In this document: piece by piece, positions 10,842 through 22,320 of the stretch
Layout of the letters: every line of letters begins with the position of its first letter
Position numbering within the stretch: the stretch's first letter is position 1
Assembly (NCBI GenBank): GCA_973895155.1
Contig: OZ316892.1
Location: 16,492,001 to 16,556,000 of the forward strand
Reading direction: 5' to 3'
Length of the DNA: 64,000 bases
Source of the DNA: Marsupella aquatica
Taxonomy: Eukaryota; Marchantiophyta
Notes under the pieces: model-generated
Database searches by the model: none
The model's input: only the letters and a program-made list of their open reading frames with translations
What the model was told of the DNA's origin: nothing
Position numbers and translations under genes: made by a program

Positions 10842-11530
10842 AGCGCCCAATGCTAGTATGCCGGCACGGAAGGGACAGAATTTAGGTATTCCTAAAATAA
10901 TGAAAAAGATGGAGATTCTACATAACATCAATCAAGAAGAGAACAAGAAACTTAACGGCCATTAGAAAAAGGCGTTGCCAAAATTTGTGAATATTAGCAA
11001 CGCCCAGCGCTAGTATGCTAGCTCAAATCTAGGAACACAATGAACATAAGCAGCGCTTGGCGCTAGCTCAAATCTAGGAATCAATGAATAACCATGAAAG
11101 AACAAGAGAGCCGATCCAAAACTGCATTCCTTACTTCCAAAATTGGTCAAAACATATAACAGGTATTACACCATCCGCAGATCATCTTCAAATCAACCCA
11201 CGGCATAACATGAACATAAGCACCGCTTGGCGCTAGCTTAAATCTAGCTCTCTAAAATGTGAATCGTCACCAACACACTAAAACTGGACCTTCTGTCACT
11301 GAAAGCACCCCTGGCCCGAGCACTAGAATCCTTGCAATTTCCAGTAGTCGTCAAAGCCCGCCGAAGCCTGCCCTGGCCCGTAGGTGCTTTTTCTTGACCT
11401 GAGCCGCACATAACAGGGCTGCTGATCCAAAATGGGCCTAAAGATGTACCCGGAAATACATGAACTTCAAATCAACCACAGAAGAAATCCCACGGTCCAA
11501 GACAAACAAAAGCAGCGCTTGGCGCTAGCT
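10842..11530. repeat. inverted copy of the 180-bp palindrome repeats
   Basis: Palindrome heads lie at 10842-10856, near 10996-11011, at 11052-11067, near 11222-11237 and at 11514-11530. Three share the context (A/C)ATAAGCA.CGCTTGGCGCTAGCT or a close variant. Read on the minus strand, the interval from 11237 to 11052 aligns with the units at 4.7-5.1 kb, including the ATATGTTTTG..C.ATTTT and TTTTGGATC segments. Confidence 0.7.
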
Positions 11531-11593
11531 TAAATGGCAAGCCTATGGCCACTGAAGCTTATCTCACTCAAACCACCTCCGTCGTGAACAACT

Positions 11594-11808
11594 TTAGCTC
11601 TGCGATTGGCAATTGTCGTCGATGCTCGCCCTGGCCCGTCTGTGGTTTTGCTTGAAACCTACACCCCTGAGCCGCACATAAGAAGATGAGGGGCGCCAAA
11701 ACTCCGCATTCTGATTCCCGGGGTCTGGAACATTTGTATCGAGGAAGTCAACACGTCCCAATCGCTCTTGTACTCGTCGCTCAATAGGCTGAATACCATC
11801 AGTAGGAA
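11594..11808 (-). pseudogene. gene X, second copy, uninterrupted but truncated
   Basis: On the minus strand the frame reads PIERRVQERLGRVDFLDTN and continues without a gap into SSSYVRLRGVGFKQNHRRAR and a QSQS end. It therefore joins the two blocks that are 1.4 kb apart at 3.1-4.5 kb. Its upstream part is cut by a repeat element starting TGTGGTGCG at 11809. The gene X sequence next to that junction (TTCCT on the minus strand) is a candidate insertion duplication. It could be a copy derived from spliced RNA, or the left copy could have gained an insertion. Confidence 0.45.
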
Positions 11809-12838
11809 TGTGGTGCGTCCCATGGCTCCCTGAACCCAAGAAACCCCCTTGCACAAGCCGATTCCAGCAGGTTTCGTTCTTGGCGAGGCCGGTTTTGCAG
11901 CTTAGCGGCATGGGACGCTGCTAACTTTGACTAACATTTTACACACATATACTGGACAGATCCTTCATCGGGTCATGAGATGTGAAGCCGACCTCTTCTA
12001 TGCCTTCCATTGTCCTCCCCTCCTGGTCTCCCTTTAGGTATGTTTGGATTCCGCCGCCGGAATGATCCCCAACTGGCTTGGGTAAGCCGCTAAGACCTCT
12101 CTTAGCTCAACACATCCAACTCTTACTACCTTGCTTACTCCCTTTTTGGTTGATGTGGGCAATCTTCAAACAAGTTAATGCGACACACAAATAGCAAAAT
12201 GACTCCTTCTGACTGAGTTATACCATGCACTTGCCATACAAACAATACTTCTCATACACAAGATCTGCGAACTAAGTCGTGAGGCCAACTCTATTCATCT
12301 CTTAAGTATGAGGAAACATGAATATACACACGGGTCACAGCATAACTAACCGAGAGCTTCTTTAACTACTTGATCCTAGCCCGGCTGGTGCACTAAAAAA
12401 TTGCTAAGGAAGAAGGCCCTGAACCCCCCCGCTGCCCAGGTACTTATCCTGGCAGTGGATCCACCCAATTTCTTGCAGCGTAAGCCAAATCTAACCTGAC
12501 CGTAATCTACCTATGTACAGTGAGGCAGGAGCACAAGTGTTGCTCTTACCAGTGGATCCGCAATCCCACTAAGCTAAGTGTCAGGGCCGCCTCCTGGTCC
12601 TGATCCTAATTCTAAACTTGGAGATCTGAGCCCGCCCTGCCCACTCACGCCTCCTCCCTCCATGTCCGCCCTCCTTAAAAGGAGCGGCCCTCCACCACCG
12701 TCATGGTAGTGGTGGTTGATCCTCAATGGACGCCCCCAACACTTCCTCCGCAGCCACTGTCGTAGGTCCGTCCTCTGACAGATTACCTACTCCGGACCGA
12801 GTCAACTCTCCATCGGCCTGACTAGGTCCACCCTCGGC
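11809..12838 (-). mobile_element. truncated copy of the coiled-coil non-autonomous element (3' part)
   Basis: This 1.03-kb segment matches 50225-51265 in the same orientation, starting TGTGGTGCGTCCCATGGCTC and including ATTCCGCCGCCGGAATGATC. The full-length copy at 50225-53017 shows this to be the element's 3' part in minus orientation. Similarity stops at about 12838, where copia gag sequence begins, so both elements lost their facing ends at this junction. The element appears to have inserted into gene X. Confidence 0.75.
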
Positions 12839-12839
12839 T

Positions 12840-15800
12840 TTGGCTCCTCCACTCAAAACCCAATATATGAACGAGGTCAACCCACGCCTACTATGGGATA
12901 AATTAAAATCAAGATTCGACCATATGTGCGAAGTCTGGCTCCCAGAAGCCCGTCGTGATTGGTATAACCTGCGAGTGATGGACTACACATCAATAGCCAG
13001 CTACAACAGTGCATTATTTAGAATCACATCCCAATTGGAGTTGTGTGGCCATCCGGTCCCTGATGCAGATATGATCGACAAAACACTAAGCACATTCCCA
13101 GAAGCAAATATAGCCCTTGGTACACAGTACAGAAATATGAGATTTACAGTCTACTCAGACCTCATTGCACATTTACTGGTAGAAGAGAAGCAACAGACCG
13201 TTGCCCTGCAGAACGCTAGAAAACGACCTGCAGGATCAGCCCCACCACCACAAAAACCAGAAACAAATTATAATATGAGAAACCAAAGGGGACGAGGCAG
13301 ATCAAGAGGCAGAGGCGGATATCAAGACAGAAGCAGGAATCAAAATCCCAGAGGCCGAGGAAACCATTTTTCATACAACTCACGGGGTCGAGGAGCAAGC
13401 GGCCGAGACAGCAGACGAAACACCCCACCTGATAACATCAGAGAAGATAGGCTGTGTTACCGGTGTGGTAAAATAGGACACATAACGAAGAACTGTTGGG
13501 CATCAGATCAAGCAGCTAAACGACATACAGAAGCAAGGGCCCAATTAAAGCAAAATCCAGAAGGCAACTATATGGAGATGGAGGAAGACTTAGCTAACTA
13601 TCAGGACCCGGAAGAAACACCTACACAACAACCTGAAGAACAGGAGACCCATATGGTAACACCAGCATCAATACATACCTCATTAGATGACCCCAACCTT
13701 GGGATAATTGACAGCGGAACATCACATACAATTCTTAAAGACAAGAAGTACTTCCACAGTATCACCTGGCTACACGATCAATGACCACAATTTCGGGTAT
13801 AAACCAGATAGAAGAAGGTAAGGGAGCCGCAACAGTGACATTCCCACAAGGAACAGTTATTGATATTGATGCAGCAATCTTTGCCCCACGAGCTACTCGA
13901 AATTTGATAAGCTTTCGGGACGTAGTCGCTAATAAATACCAACTGCAAACGGCAAAGACAGATGAAGAGGACACACTACAAATTTTGGAGATTACCAATG
14001 ATGGAACCAATATTAAAGAGACATTACCACTCATACCCCCCGGTCTCTATGCGACTCAAATTACTGTAAATTATTCTACAACTGAATCATCAGAAATAAC
14101 ACACCTATGGCACTACCGACTGGGACACCCAGGAGTAAATATGTACCGGAGAATTATCAAGGACTCCAGAGGAATCCCACAAGGAGTCAACCCATCCACA
14201 ATGAAACAACAATGCTTAGCCTGTTCTCAGGGGAAGCTGATTACAAGACCACCAATACCGAAGATGATCCATGCTATCCCGAATTTTTTGGAACACCTGA
14301 ACGCAGATGTATGTGGGCCAATACACCCACCCAGTGGACCGTTTAAGTACTTCCTGGCCATAATTGACTCATCGACTAAATGGTTACAAGTATCCCTCCT
14401 TTCTAGTCGAAACTTAGTCTTTGCACGAATCTTAGCCAATATATTAAAACTTAAAGCACAGTTCCCAGAAAATCCAATCCGGAAACTGAGTGGATGGAGC
14501 AGGGGAATTTACCTCCAAAGCATTCGATGATTTCTACTGGACGGCGGGAATTGACATAGAATACTCAGTTCCCTACGTCCATTTTCAAAATGGAATTGCC
14601 AAATCCGTTATAAAGTGTATCCAAATGATTACTCGACCACTCCTACTGAACTCCAAGTTACCCCTCTCCACATGGGGACATGCAGTCCTCCACGCCACCA
14701 CATTGCTGAAGTACAGGCCCTCAGCGTTTAATACCAAAACTCCACACCACTTAGCGTTTGGATTACCCCCTGACCTGTCACATCTGCGCGTCTTTGGATG
14801 CAAAGTGATGGTCCCCATCCTTGGGCCAAAGCGCACTAAAATAGGACCTCAAAGACAGGAAGGCATCTACGTTGGCTACGACTCCTCATCCATAATCCGT
14901 TACCTGGAACCAACCACTGCAGACCTATTTAAAGCCAAATACGCAGACTATCACTTCTATGAAGATTCATTCCCCCAGTTACTTACAAAAAAATCATTGA
15001 CGAGGGATACACCTCCACAAAGCATAAATTGGAACAGTCGAAACTTACTCAACCAGGACCCGCAAACGAAGCGAGCGGATGAGGAAGTCCGCAGACTACT
15101 ACACCTCCAAGAAATGTTGGACAAGATCCCCGACGCCTTTAATGATGCAGCCAACGTTACAAGATCCCATGTAGAGGCAGCAAACATACCAGCTCGAGTA
15201 CAACCTGCCACAAAATCAGCAATGGAGACCACGGCAAAGAAAAAAAGAGGTAGGCCACCAGAATCTAGAGACTCCCGACCACGCCAGAGACTCCCTCATC
15301 AGGTACTACCTGAAACCATGATGCATGCTATTACTAATGAACCAGATAGATCTAACGTACCAGAGAATGAAGAAATGGCCATCCCATACCAATACATCGG
15401 ACAAATCTATAAAAGACCCAACACTGTCGTTGATGCACAATTCGCCTATCACATAGCTCAGCAAATATCAACTGACACTCCGGACCCCCTAACCATTAAA
15501 GAAGCACAAGCAAGGTCGGATTGGCCACAGTGGCAAGAGGCCATTAACACTGAAATGGATGCATTGATCCGTAGGCATGTCTTTGGCCCGTTAAAACAAG
15601 TCCAACCTAACAATGATTACATAGACAGCAGATTCACATTTGTCAGAAAGAGAAATGCCAAAGGAGATGTCATTAGATACCGCGCACGCTTAGTAGCGAA
15701 AGGCTACACTCAAATCTCGGGAAGGGATTATGATATGACCTATTCACCTGTTATGGATGTGACTACATTCAGGTATCTTATAGCTTTCTCTCGAAAACAC

Positions 15801-17266
15801 CAACTCTGTAATATACTAATGGACGTTGTAACAGCGTACCTATATGGAGTACTAGACTCCGAAATTTTCATGAAAGCCCCAAAAGAACTACTCGCAAAGT
15901 GACAGAACATGTCCAAGGGAAACATTTCCAGAACTTGAGTAAGGACATGAAGTCGGGAATACGACAGATTGTACCAGATGAGAAGCTCAAAGGCCTAGTG
16001 TTGAGCAGTGGCAACACAAATAAAGATCCACTCCAGCACCCCAGAAAAAGTGGGACTGGACAGCAGGCGTTTGCTGTGCAAGTCCTGAAATCCATCAACG
16101 GGTTAAAACAAAGTGGACGCATCTGGTACCAGAAGTTTAAAACTGAGATGCAAACCCTTGGATTTATCAACAACGATATCGCACCGTGCATATTCATCAA
16201 ACACATCGATACAGAATTCGTCATCCTTGCCCTATACGTCGATGATGTCAACTTATTTGGTACTCCACAACTCTTACGCAAAACTATTAATACAATGAAG
16301 AGTATTTTCGAGATGAAAGAAATTGGAGAGCCGACATACTGCTTAGGACTACAATTTGAATACCTGCAAACTAGCACATTTATTAGTCAATCAACCTATA
16401 CCAAGAAGATCATTCGACAATTTCATATGCACAATGCATATCCTGTGTCCACACCCATGGAGATGCGGTCATTGGACACAGCTAAGGACATGTTCAGGCG
16501 ACGACAGGAGAATGAACCAGCCCTTGACTCGGATAAGCCATACCTATCAGCCATTGGCGCCCTTCTCTACCTGGCAAACAATACAAGACCGGATATCTCC
16601 TTTGCAGTAAGCTTACTGGCACGACACAGTGCACATCCAACTATTCGGCATTGGAACGGCGTGAAAAGGGTATTCCACTACCTTCAAGGCTCAATAGATA
16701 TGGGCCTTTTCTTCCCAAACGACAACCCAGATGAACTCATCGGTTATGCAGATGCGGGGTACCTCTCTGACCCACAGGACTCGAAGTCACAGACTGGCTA
16801 TGTTTTCCTGCAAGGAAGAACTGCCATATCCTGGAGGAGTATGAAACAGAGCATGACCACAACCTCCTCGAATCACGCAGAAGTCATCTCTCTCTATGAA
16901 GCATGTCGTGAGGCGATATGGCTCCGCAGTATTATCAACTATATCCTGAAACAAACAGGCAAAACGATATTGACCAAACCAACAATTATTTACGAAGACA
17001 ATAAAGCATGCGTCGACCAAATTGTTGCAGGCTACATGAAGACAGATCGGACCAAACATATTGATCCAAAATTCTTTTTTACGCACAAACAGAGTGGAAA
17101 CCAGATCCAGGTGAAGTGGATCCGTTCACAAGACAATTGCGCCGATCTTTTTACGAAGCCCTTACCTACGGGACCCCATCGACAGCACGTTACCGCCATC
17201 GGAATGTGTCGACTCTCTACCCTGCTTTCCCCCACTGCCGACGCACCCCACCAAGCAGATGCTTGA
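12840..17266 (+). pseudogene. copia gag-pol with three frameshifts
   Basis: Gag (12840-13770) has the UBN2-like core and an Arg/Gly-rich stretch, then the zinc knuckle CYRCGKIGHITKNC. The protease motif is IIDSGTSHTIL. The frame shifts near 13765 into the pre-integrase domain (LWHYRLGHPG, CLACSQGK) and integrase core (DVCGPI, IIDSSTKW). It shifts again near 14490 (MDGAGEFTS) and near 15900 inside the reverse transcriptase. The YVDD box lies near 16238 and RNase H runs to a TGA at 17264-17266. The third integrase acidic residue, normally the Glu of NGIAE, is Lys here (NGIAK, near 14595). About 62 residues separate APKELLAK from LKSINGLKQS, where most copia enzymes have about 11. Confidence 0.85.
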
Positions 17267-17663
17267 AAAACGAAACGAGGACTTCGGAATTTGGGTTTCG
17301 ACCTTTCCCCCCAACACCTCCCTGTTTACCAAATACCCGACCTAAGCTATACACATATACCTCCAACTTTACACCATTACTTCGATTCAATTAACCGTTC
17401 GGGCATAAGACATTATACTTTTAGACATAGTGAACTACTCTTACTCTAAAGTTACCCTAAATTTTAACATACCTTAGAATTTAACAGGATAATTCATCAT
17501 ATAGAACATACATTTTATGGACCACAAATTCTAATGATGGTAGTACTCTTCCTTGAGAAGAAAGCAGCAAGTTTTAATGAGGCTACATCAAAAGTGGATT
17601 CCACTTTACACTAGGGTTAAAAGTGTGGTTACTTGACACCACGTCCAATTAACCAAGGGGAAG

Positions 17664-17803
17664 TGTCATAAACCATAGTTTACTTTAACCCTAGACTAGA
17701 GTAGGTTAACCTTAACCCAATATGTTAACCTCTTAGGACTATATAAGTCCTTGATATAATGGAAGTGTGTGGAAGATTACAATCATCTACTTTGTTTACA
17801 ACA
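17664..17803 (+). repeat. 3' LTR of the 12.8-17.8 kb copia element
   Basis: The segment starts TGTCATAAACC and ends TTTACAACA directly after the polypurine tract. It contains a TATATAAG-like box near 17741. At 140 bp it is as short as the LTRs of the related element at 53.3 kb. Confidence 0.75.
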
Positions 17804-18201
17804 GATCATTTGAATTCCAATGGAATAGTTTACAATATGATCAATATAATTCAGACAAAACAAGAACTCATAATTGATGACTGTAGGATGAGATAACTGA
17901 AAGCACATGCATGATACTATGAATCTCCAAGAGGACATGATTCTTGTACTCCTTGACATCTAAAATCTACATAACATGACTCACACTACGAACAAATAAT
18001 GGCATGACATTGTTATGGATCCTCTATGAACTTGCTTGGCCATAATACCAAAGAACCTGCAGCATCTCCAAGTGTCTTTTGAGGAGGATCATCATTTGTG
18101 TTTGGAATGGGAAGGACAGCTTTAGGTTTCACTAGTAATGTGACTAACACTACTGAATAACCTGGGGGAATCCTCTTGCCATGGAACGTTGTGGAACCAA
18201 C
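17804..18201. other. no gene seen
   Basis: AT-rich spacer between the copia LTR and the 3' end of the spliced minus-strand gene. It probably holds that gene's 3' UTR, but no clear polyadenylation signal was assigned. Confidence 0.4.
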
Positions 18202-21106
18202 CTACACTCTGCCAAATCCTACTCGTGTTCCACTCTCATCAACAACTAACAAGCCACTTTGTCCCTCAGCATTAGGTGCTTTCCCTACTTCCACCTTAGA
18301 TCTTTCTGCCAGCACCGTTCTTGGAGGTTTGTATGAAACCTTTGACGTGGCTCTGCTCCCACCAGCATACTTGCTTCGTGTGCGCATGCTTCCTCTCTTC
18401 ATAGTAGTGAAGCTACGCTCAGTAGGTTCCTCTGTTAGGACTGTCACAGCAACAGGTTCACCACCAAGGAGTGTCATACCAACTAACTCTTTGGTTGGAT
18501 TTATCTCAACAAGAGGCACACCTGTCATTGAGAATGATGATACATTCTGCAAATCATTTATCTCTGCAATGGAGTCAAAATCTACATAGCATGAATCTGG
18601 CTCAATGGTATCATTGTCATGCTTGCTGATATCCTCATTTGCCCCAACATTGATATCATCCACTCCCTTGCCAATGTCATCCTCATCCAAACATGGTTGA
18701 CTGCCCTCTGTCAAACAAGTTGCTTGTACAGACTGCAACTTTGTTGCCTCTAAATTACAGCGAGTATTTGCCAGGTTCTCATACTTCTTCTCTGCAGCAC
18801 CTGTCTTATTCTCTATGGACACAACAACCACAATATATGTTACTGAAAATAACACATTCAACAAACTATGTCAATTCAAACTATACATTTACTAATCATA
18901 TCCCACACAGTTGTAAAGGCCTTACCTTCAAGCCTACATGTCGTTGGCATGCCAGAAGAGTGCATCGACTTTGCCACCTCAAGTGGTGATGGTGGAACTC
19001 CTGCAGAATTGGAATCAATTTTATCTCTCACCGACACAACAGCTTCCATTAATATCTTGAAGTTCACATGGAACAAGTCAATCAATGAATTCAAACGTTC
19101 ATTGATCTCTGGAAGACATGTTTTGACAGCCTTCAAATAACCACTTATCTCTGTAAGTGAAGATCCACCTCCCTAATGACACAAGGGTATAGGTTCAATC
19201 ACTCCATATGAAATGTTGGGCAATATATGCACAATCAATGTTATATACAGTGTACACCTGAAATTCAACGCAGGTCATTCAATTACCAATCAGAACTCAT
19301 ATAACTTACATGCTTGGAGGATTCAGATGCACCCTCTTGAGCCCGGGTGTTCACAATTTTAGCCCTCAACTCTTCTTTTGAAGGGCTTTGCCCCAATTGG
19401 GCTTTCTGCACATGCATGGCAAACACAAGTTATCATTATTATTCAGGGAACGTACACTAAAAAACAAAGTGAACAGTACATAGTGTAGCATAAATTACAT
19501 ACCTAGGCCATTGATTCTTACCAAACATTTTGCTGTCGGTGCAGTGCCGGTCCTTCCTATCAGATTAGGGTTCTGAACACTCAACCTGGCCTCGGTCATC
19601 TGTGAACTCTTCTTTTTCGAAGCATCTGTTACAAAATAAGCTACTAACCTTGCCCACACTTTATCATCACAACTGGCTGGTGGAGGCATATCTGGCTTCT
19701 CCCCACCTTCCTTCCAAGCCTTATGCATTCTCCACCTCTCTTGCTTGATGATTTTACCTGCTATACTCTCTAGGCAACCTATGTCCACGCCATCATCATT
19801 GCCCACATAATTCCATTTGGCAGCAACATTTTCACATACAGTCTTCCAATCTTTTGGATGCTATTTTTTAAAATTAATAACACTCACATCTAACCAACGC
19901 AATACTTCAGCTTTCAAATCAGCATGCCATCGGTTCTTGCGAGGACACTCAGCATCCACCCATTGTCTCTCATTCAACTTTACATTCCCTTTCTTTGTCA
20001 CCTCCCCTTGTGCACTACTCTCGGTAGTACTGGGCGTTGTATTGGCCACCCCTTCATTCACCCTACCTGGGGTTCTGAAGCCACCTGGGAAAATACAATG
20101 CCATTCATGCTTGAGAACTACATACAGCAGAATGGATGACGGCAACATTCAATGCTTCACTTCAAGAAAAATTCTTCAAACATACATACTTGTAGCTCTG
20201 CCTATAGATGCCTGTGCAGGGACTGCACTCTGGAATTGTTGCGACCCTGGACCACCTGTCCAGTCTAGTACAGGGGCCGGATGATGTCACTTTCTAGGTA
20301 TGTGTGTGCAAACATATATACTGAAAACTAAGTACAAACTGTAGGAAAACAACTGAACATTCACCGACATACCTGGCCCCCTTCCGTGCTGCATCTGCAT
20401 AGGGGCATTAGTGAATATTTGAGTTGATGGTTCCACTGTCCAACCTGCACACATACATTTTCATTCATTATACATGTGTAGAATCCCCCCCACATGAATG
20501 GACTCCAGATATAATGAGTTCTTCCATTGCTGACAAGATCAGACATTACCTGCCCCTCTTCCAGCATTTGTAGGTACTGTATTTTGATATCCCTGCCAAT
20601 TACCTTCACCACCTTCCCAACCTTGTTCATTCCACGACCCACCACCATCCTCCCAACCTGGTTCAACCCATGTTTGTCCTTGTGGACATTGGAACTGATC
20701 ATTACCAACATTTGCCCAATCAGGTTGGGCAGAATCTGCATGCAATGGTAGGTGGACAGAATTTCATGTTGTTTGAATCCAATACATCCCAAACAATGTC
20801 AAAAATTGATATGCAGTCTGAAATTCAGGAGTGCCATGCCTTCACAAAGTACTGGCATATAGATATACACTCACATCCCCATGGTTGAGGTGGACGTCCA
20901 TACCCACAAGACTGTGGGTTTGGACCTGCTCTGCCTCTACCACGGGCATAACCGGGAGCTTGCCCCCTGCCATAGTATTGGGCACCAGCCTGGGATCTAC
21001 CACTACTACCACCTCGCCAACCTTGATCAGAGGTCAGCCCCCCCTGCTGGTATGGTGCATGCACAGGCTTTGAAGGCAAAACAAAATTGGTAGGACGCTG
21101 CATCAC
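18202..21106 (-). pseudogene. eight-exon En/Spm (transposase_24-like) protein gene, one in-frame stop
   Basis: Eight exons with GT-AG borders and matching phases give about 690 codons: 21106-20875, 20735-20550, 20444-20373, 20255-20190, 20084-19522, 19405-19310, 19172-18926 and 18812-18202. The N-terminal part is rich in Gly, Gln, Trp and Pro. Exon 5 holds a Trp-rich segment (ERQWVDAECPRKNRWHADL, WKTVCENVAAKWNYVG), then RMHKAWKEGG, WARLVAYFV and RTGTAPTAKCL. The order resembles the plant En/Spm PTTA (transposase_24) domain, whose end is a short Gly-Thr box. Exon 7 is leucine-rich and may be helical; exon 8 is acidic, then basic. A single TAG at 19861-19863 breaks exon 5, probably from CAG. 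Neither a DDE transposase gene nor terminal CACTA repeats were found with it. The start codon is the first ATG of an open stretch and may not be the true one. Confidence 0.6.
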
Positions 21107-21839
21107 ATCACCAACTACAATGTCAGGAACTAAGCAAGGTACATATGTGTAGTACTGAACATATGAAACCTAGCCCAGCTAGACAGAAGTCACTCAGATC
21201 CACAAAAAAGTGAAGATCCACCTCCAAGCCGGAGCTCGATCACTTCAGTAGAGCAGCTTCTGGATGGAACCAACTCTACTTAGCCCCACAGAACACAAAT
21301 GTTAAGGCTCCAAGTCAGAGCTCACTTCAGCCGAGGTGGACATCGCAGCTAGACCATTCAGTATAGGCAGTATGGAGCCTGAGACTACACTCATTGTTCA
21401 GAATTGAGGTGATGAAAGTGAGTTGGGATCAGTGGAAACAATGAGAGGGGAAAAAATTCTGACCAAATCGCACCTCTATAATCAGAGAGCTTCTATTTCT
21501 AGGGAACTCAATCATTGACCAGAGTAATATGGCCCACATTTAATTAGACTATGACAGACTCTTCCTCTGCAGACTCAAACTCAAGGAACCCCCACGGATG
21601 CCAGCATATACACGAGCTAGAAGCAAGAAGACAAGTCGCAATCTAGCATCTTGACCAAACACATTCTTCTCGGCGATAGTAACTGCAAGCAAGGGGGAGA
21701 CAGGGACAATAAGGAGAATAGGGAGGCAACTCATAATGGAGCTAGGTAGCTCATGATCGAGCAACTCGCAATTGTAGCAACAGTAGTCTTAGCAACAGGC
21801 GATTGAGCTCCAGAAAATGACAAACCCACAGCTGAGTCC

Positions 21840-22320
21840 TCAACTAACAAAATGTTTGCCACTCGACCCTCCTTCCAACTGCAACCGCCAGATAGTAGGA
21901 ATAAGATAGAGAGGTTGCGGCATTCTCAGTGATCCAATAGCACCTCTCTTACCACCTCCTCTCTTAGCACATCCGCTCGCACCTCCGCCCTCAGCACCTC
22001 CACTTGCACCTCCGCTCTCAGCACCTCCGCTCCTCACCTCCGCTCTCAGCACCTCCGCTCTCAGCACCTCCGCTTGCACCGCCGCCCAAACTGAAGCTAC
22101 GTAGCAATCCTCAGCAGTGTGTGACAGAAGCTGTACTCCACTCCAACTCCACTCCAACTCCTCTCCGCTCGTAGCTCCTTGGCCAGACCGGCGGCCAGAG
22201 CAGCTCCCAAATTGCAGCTCCTGCCCGCCCACAGCTCCTCCCAGTCCTAGAGCTCGTCGCCCACTACAGCTCACCTCTCCACTCCGCAAGCCGGTCGCCC
22301 TCTCAGCTTGAATGCTCTAG
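21840..22320 (-). repeat. GC-rich region with 15-bp minisatellite (arm A)
   Basis: Around 21963-22082 a 15-bp unit (AGCACCTCCGCTCTC on the plus strand) repeats about seven times with variants. The whole segment has an open minus-strand frame of 149 codons, but its composition is forced by the repeat and I do not accept it as a gene. The mirror copy is at 31148-31267. Confidence 0.7.

Larger units (their letters stand above)
12839..17803 (+). mobile_element. Ty1/copia retrotransposon, 5' truncated, 3' LTR kept
   Basis: Gag, protease, integrase, reverse transcriptase and RNase H follow in copia order, ending in a polypurine tract (CCAAGGGGAAG) and a 140-bp 3' LTR. The 5' LTR and start of gag are missing. 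It is a diverged relative of the complete element at 53.3-59.7 kb, sharing the CGPI.PPSGPF integrase signature and a long insertion in the reverse transcriptase. Confidence 0.9.

Noticed and set aside
19817-20284. 155-codon plus-strand frame and its partial mirror at 32946-33266
   Set aside because: It is the antisense shadow of exons 4-5 of the spliced minus-strand gene and crosses its introns.
21840-22289. 149-codon minus-strand frame rich in Gly/Ala/Ser (and its copy at 30941-31390)
   Set aside because: The frame is produced by the 15-bp GC-rich minisatellite, whose length is a multiple of three, so it stays open without selection.
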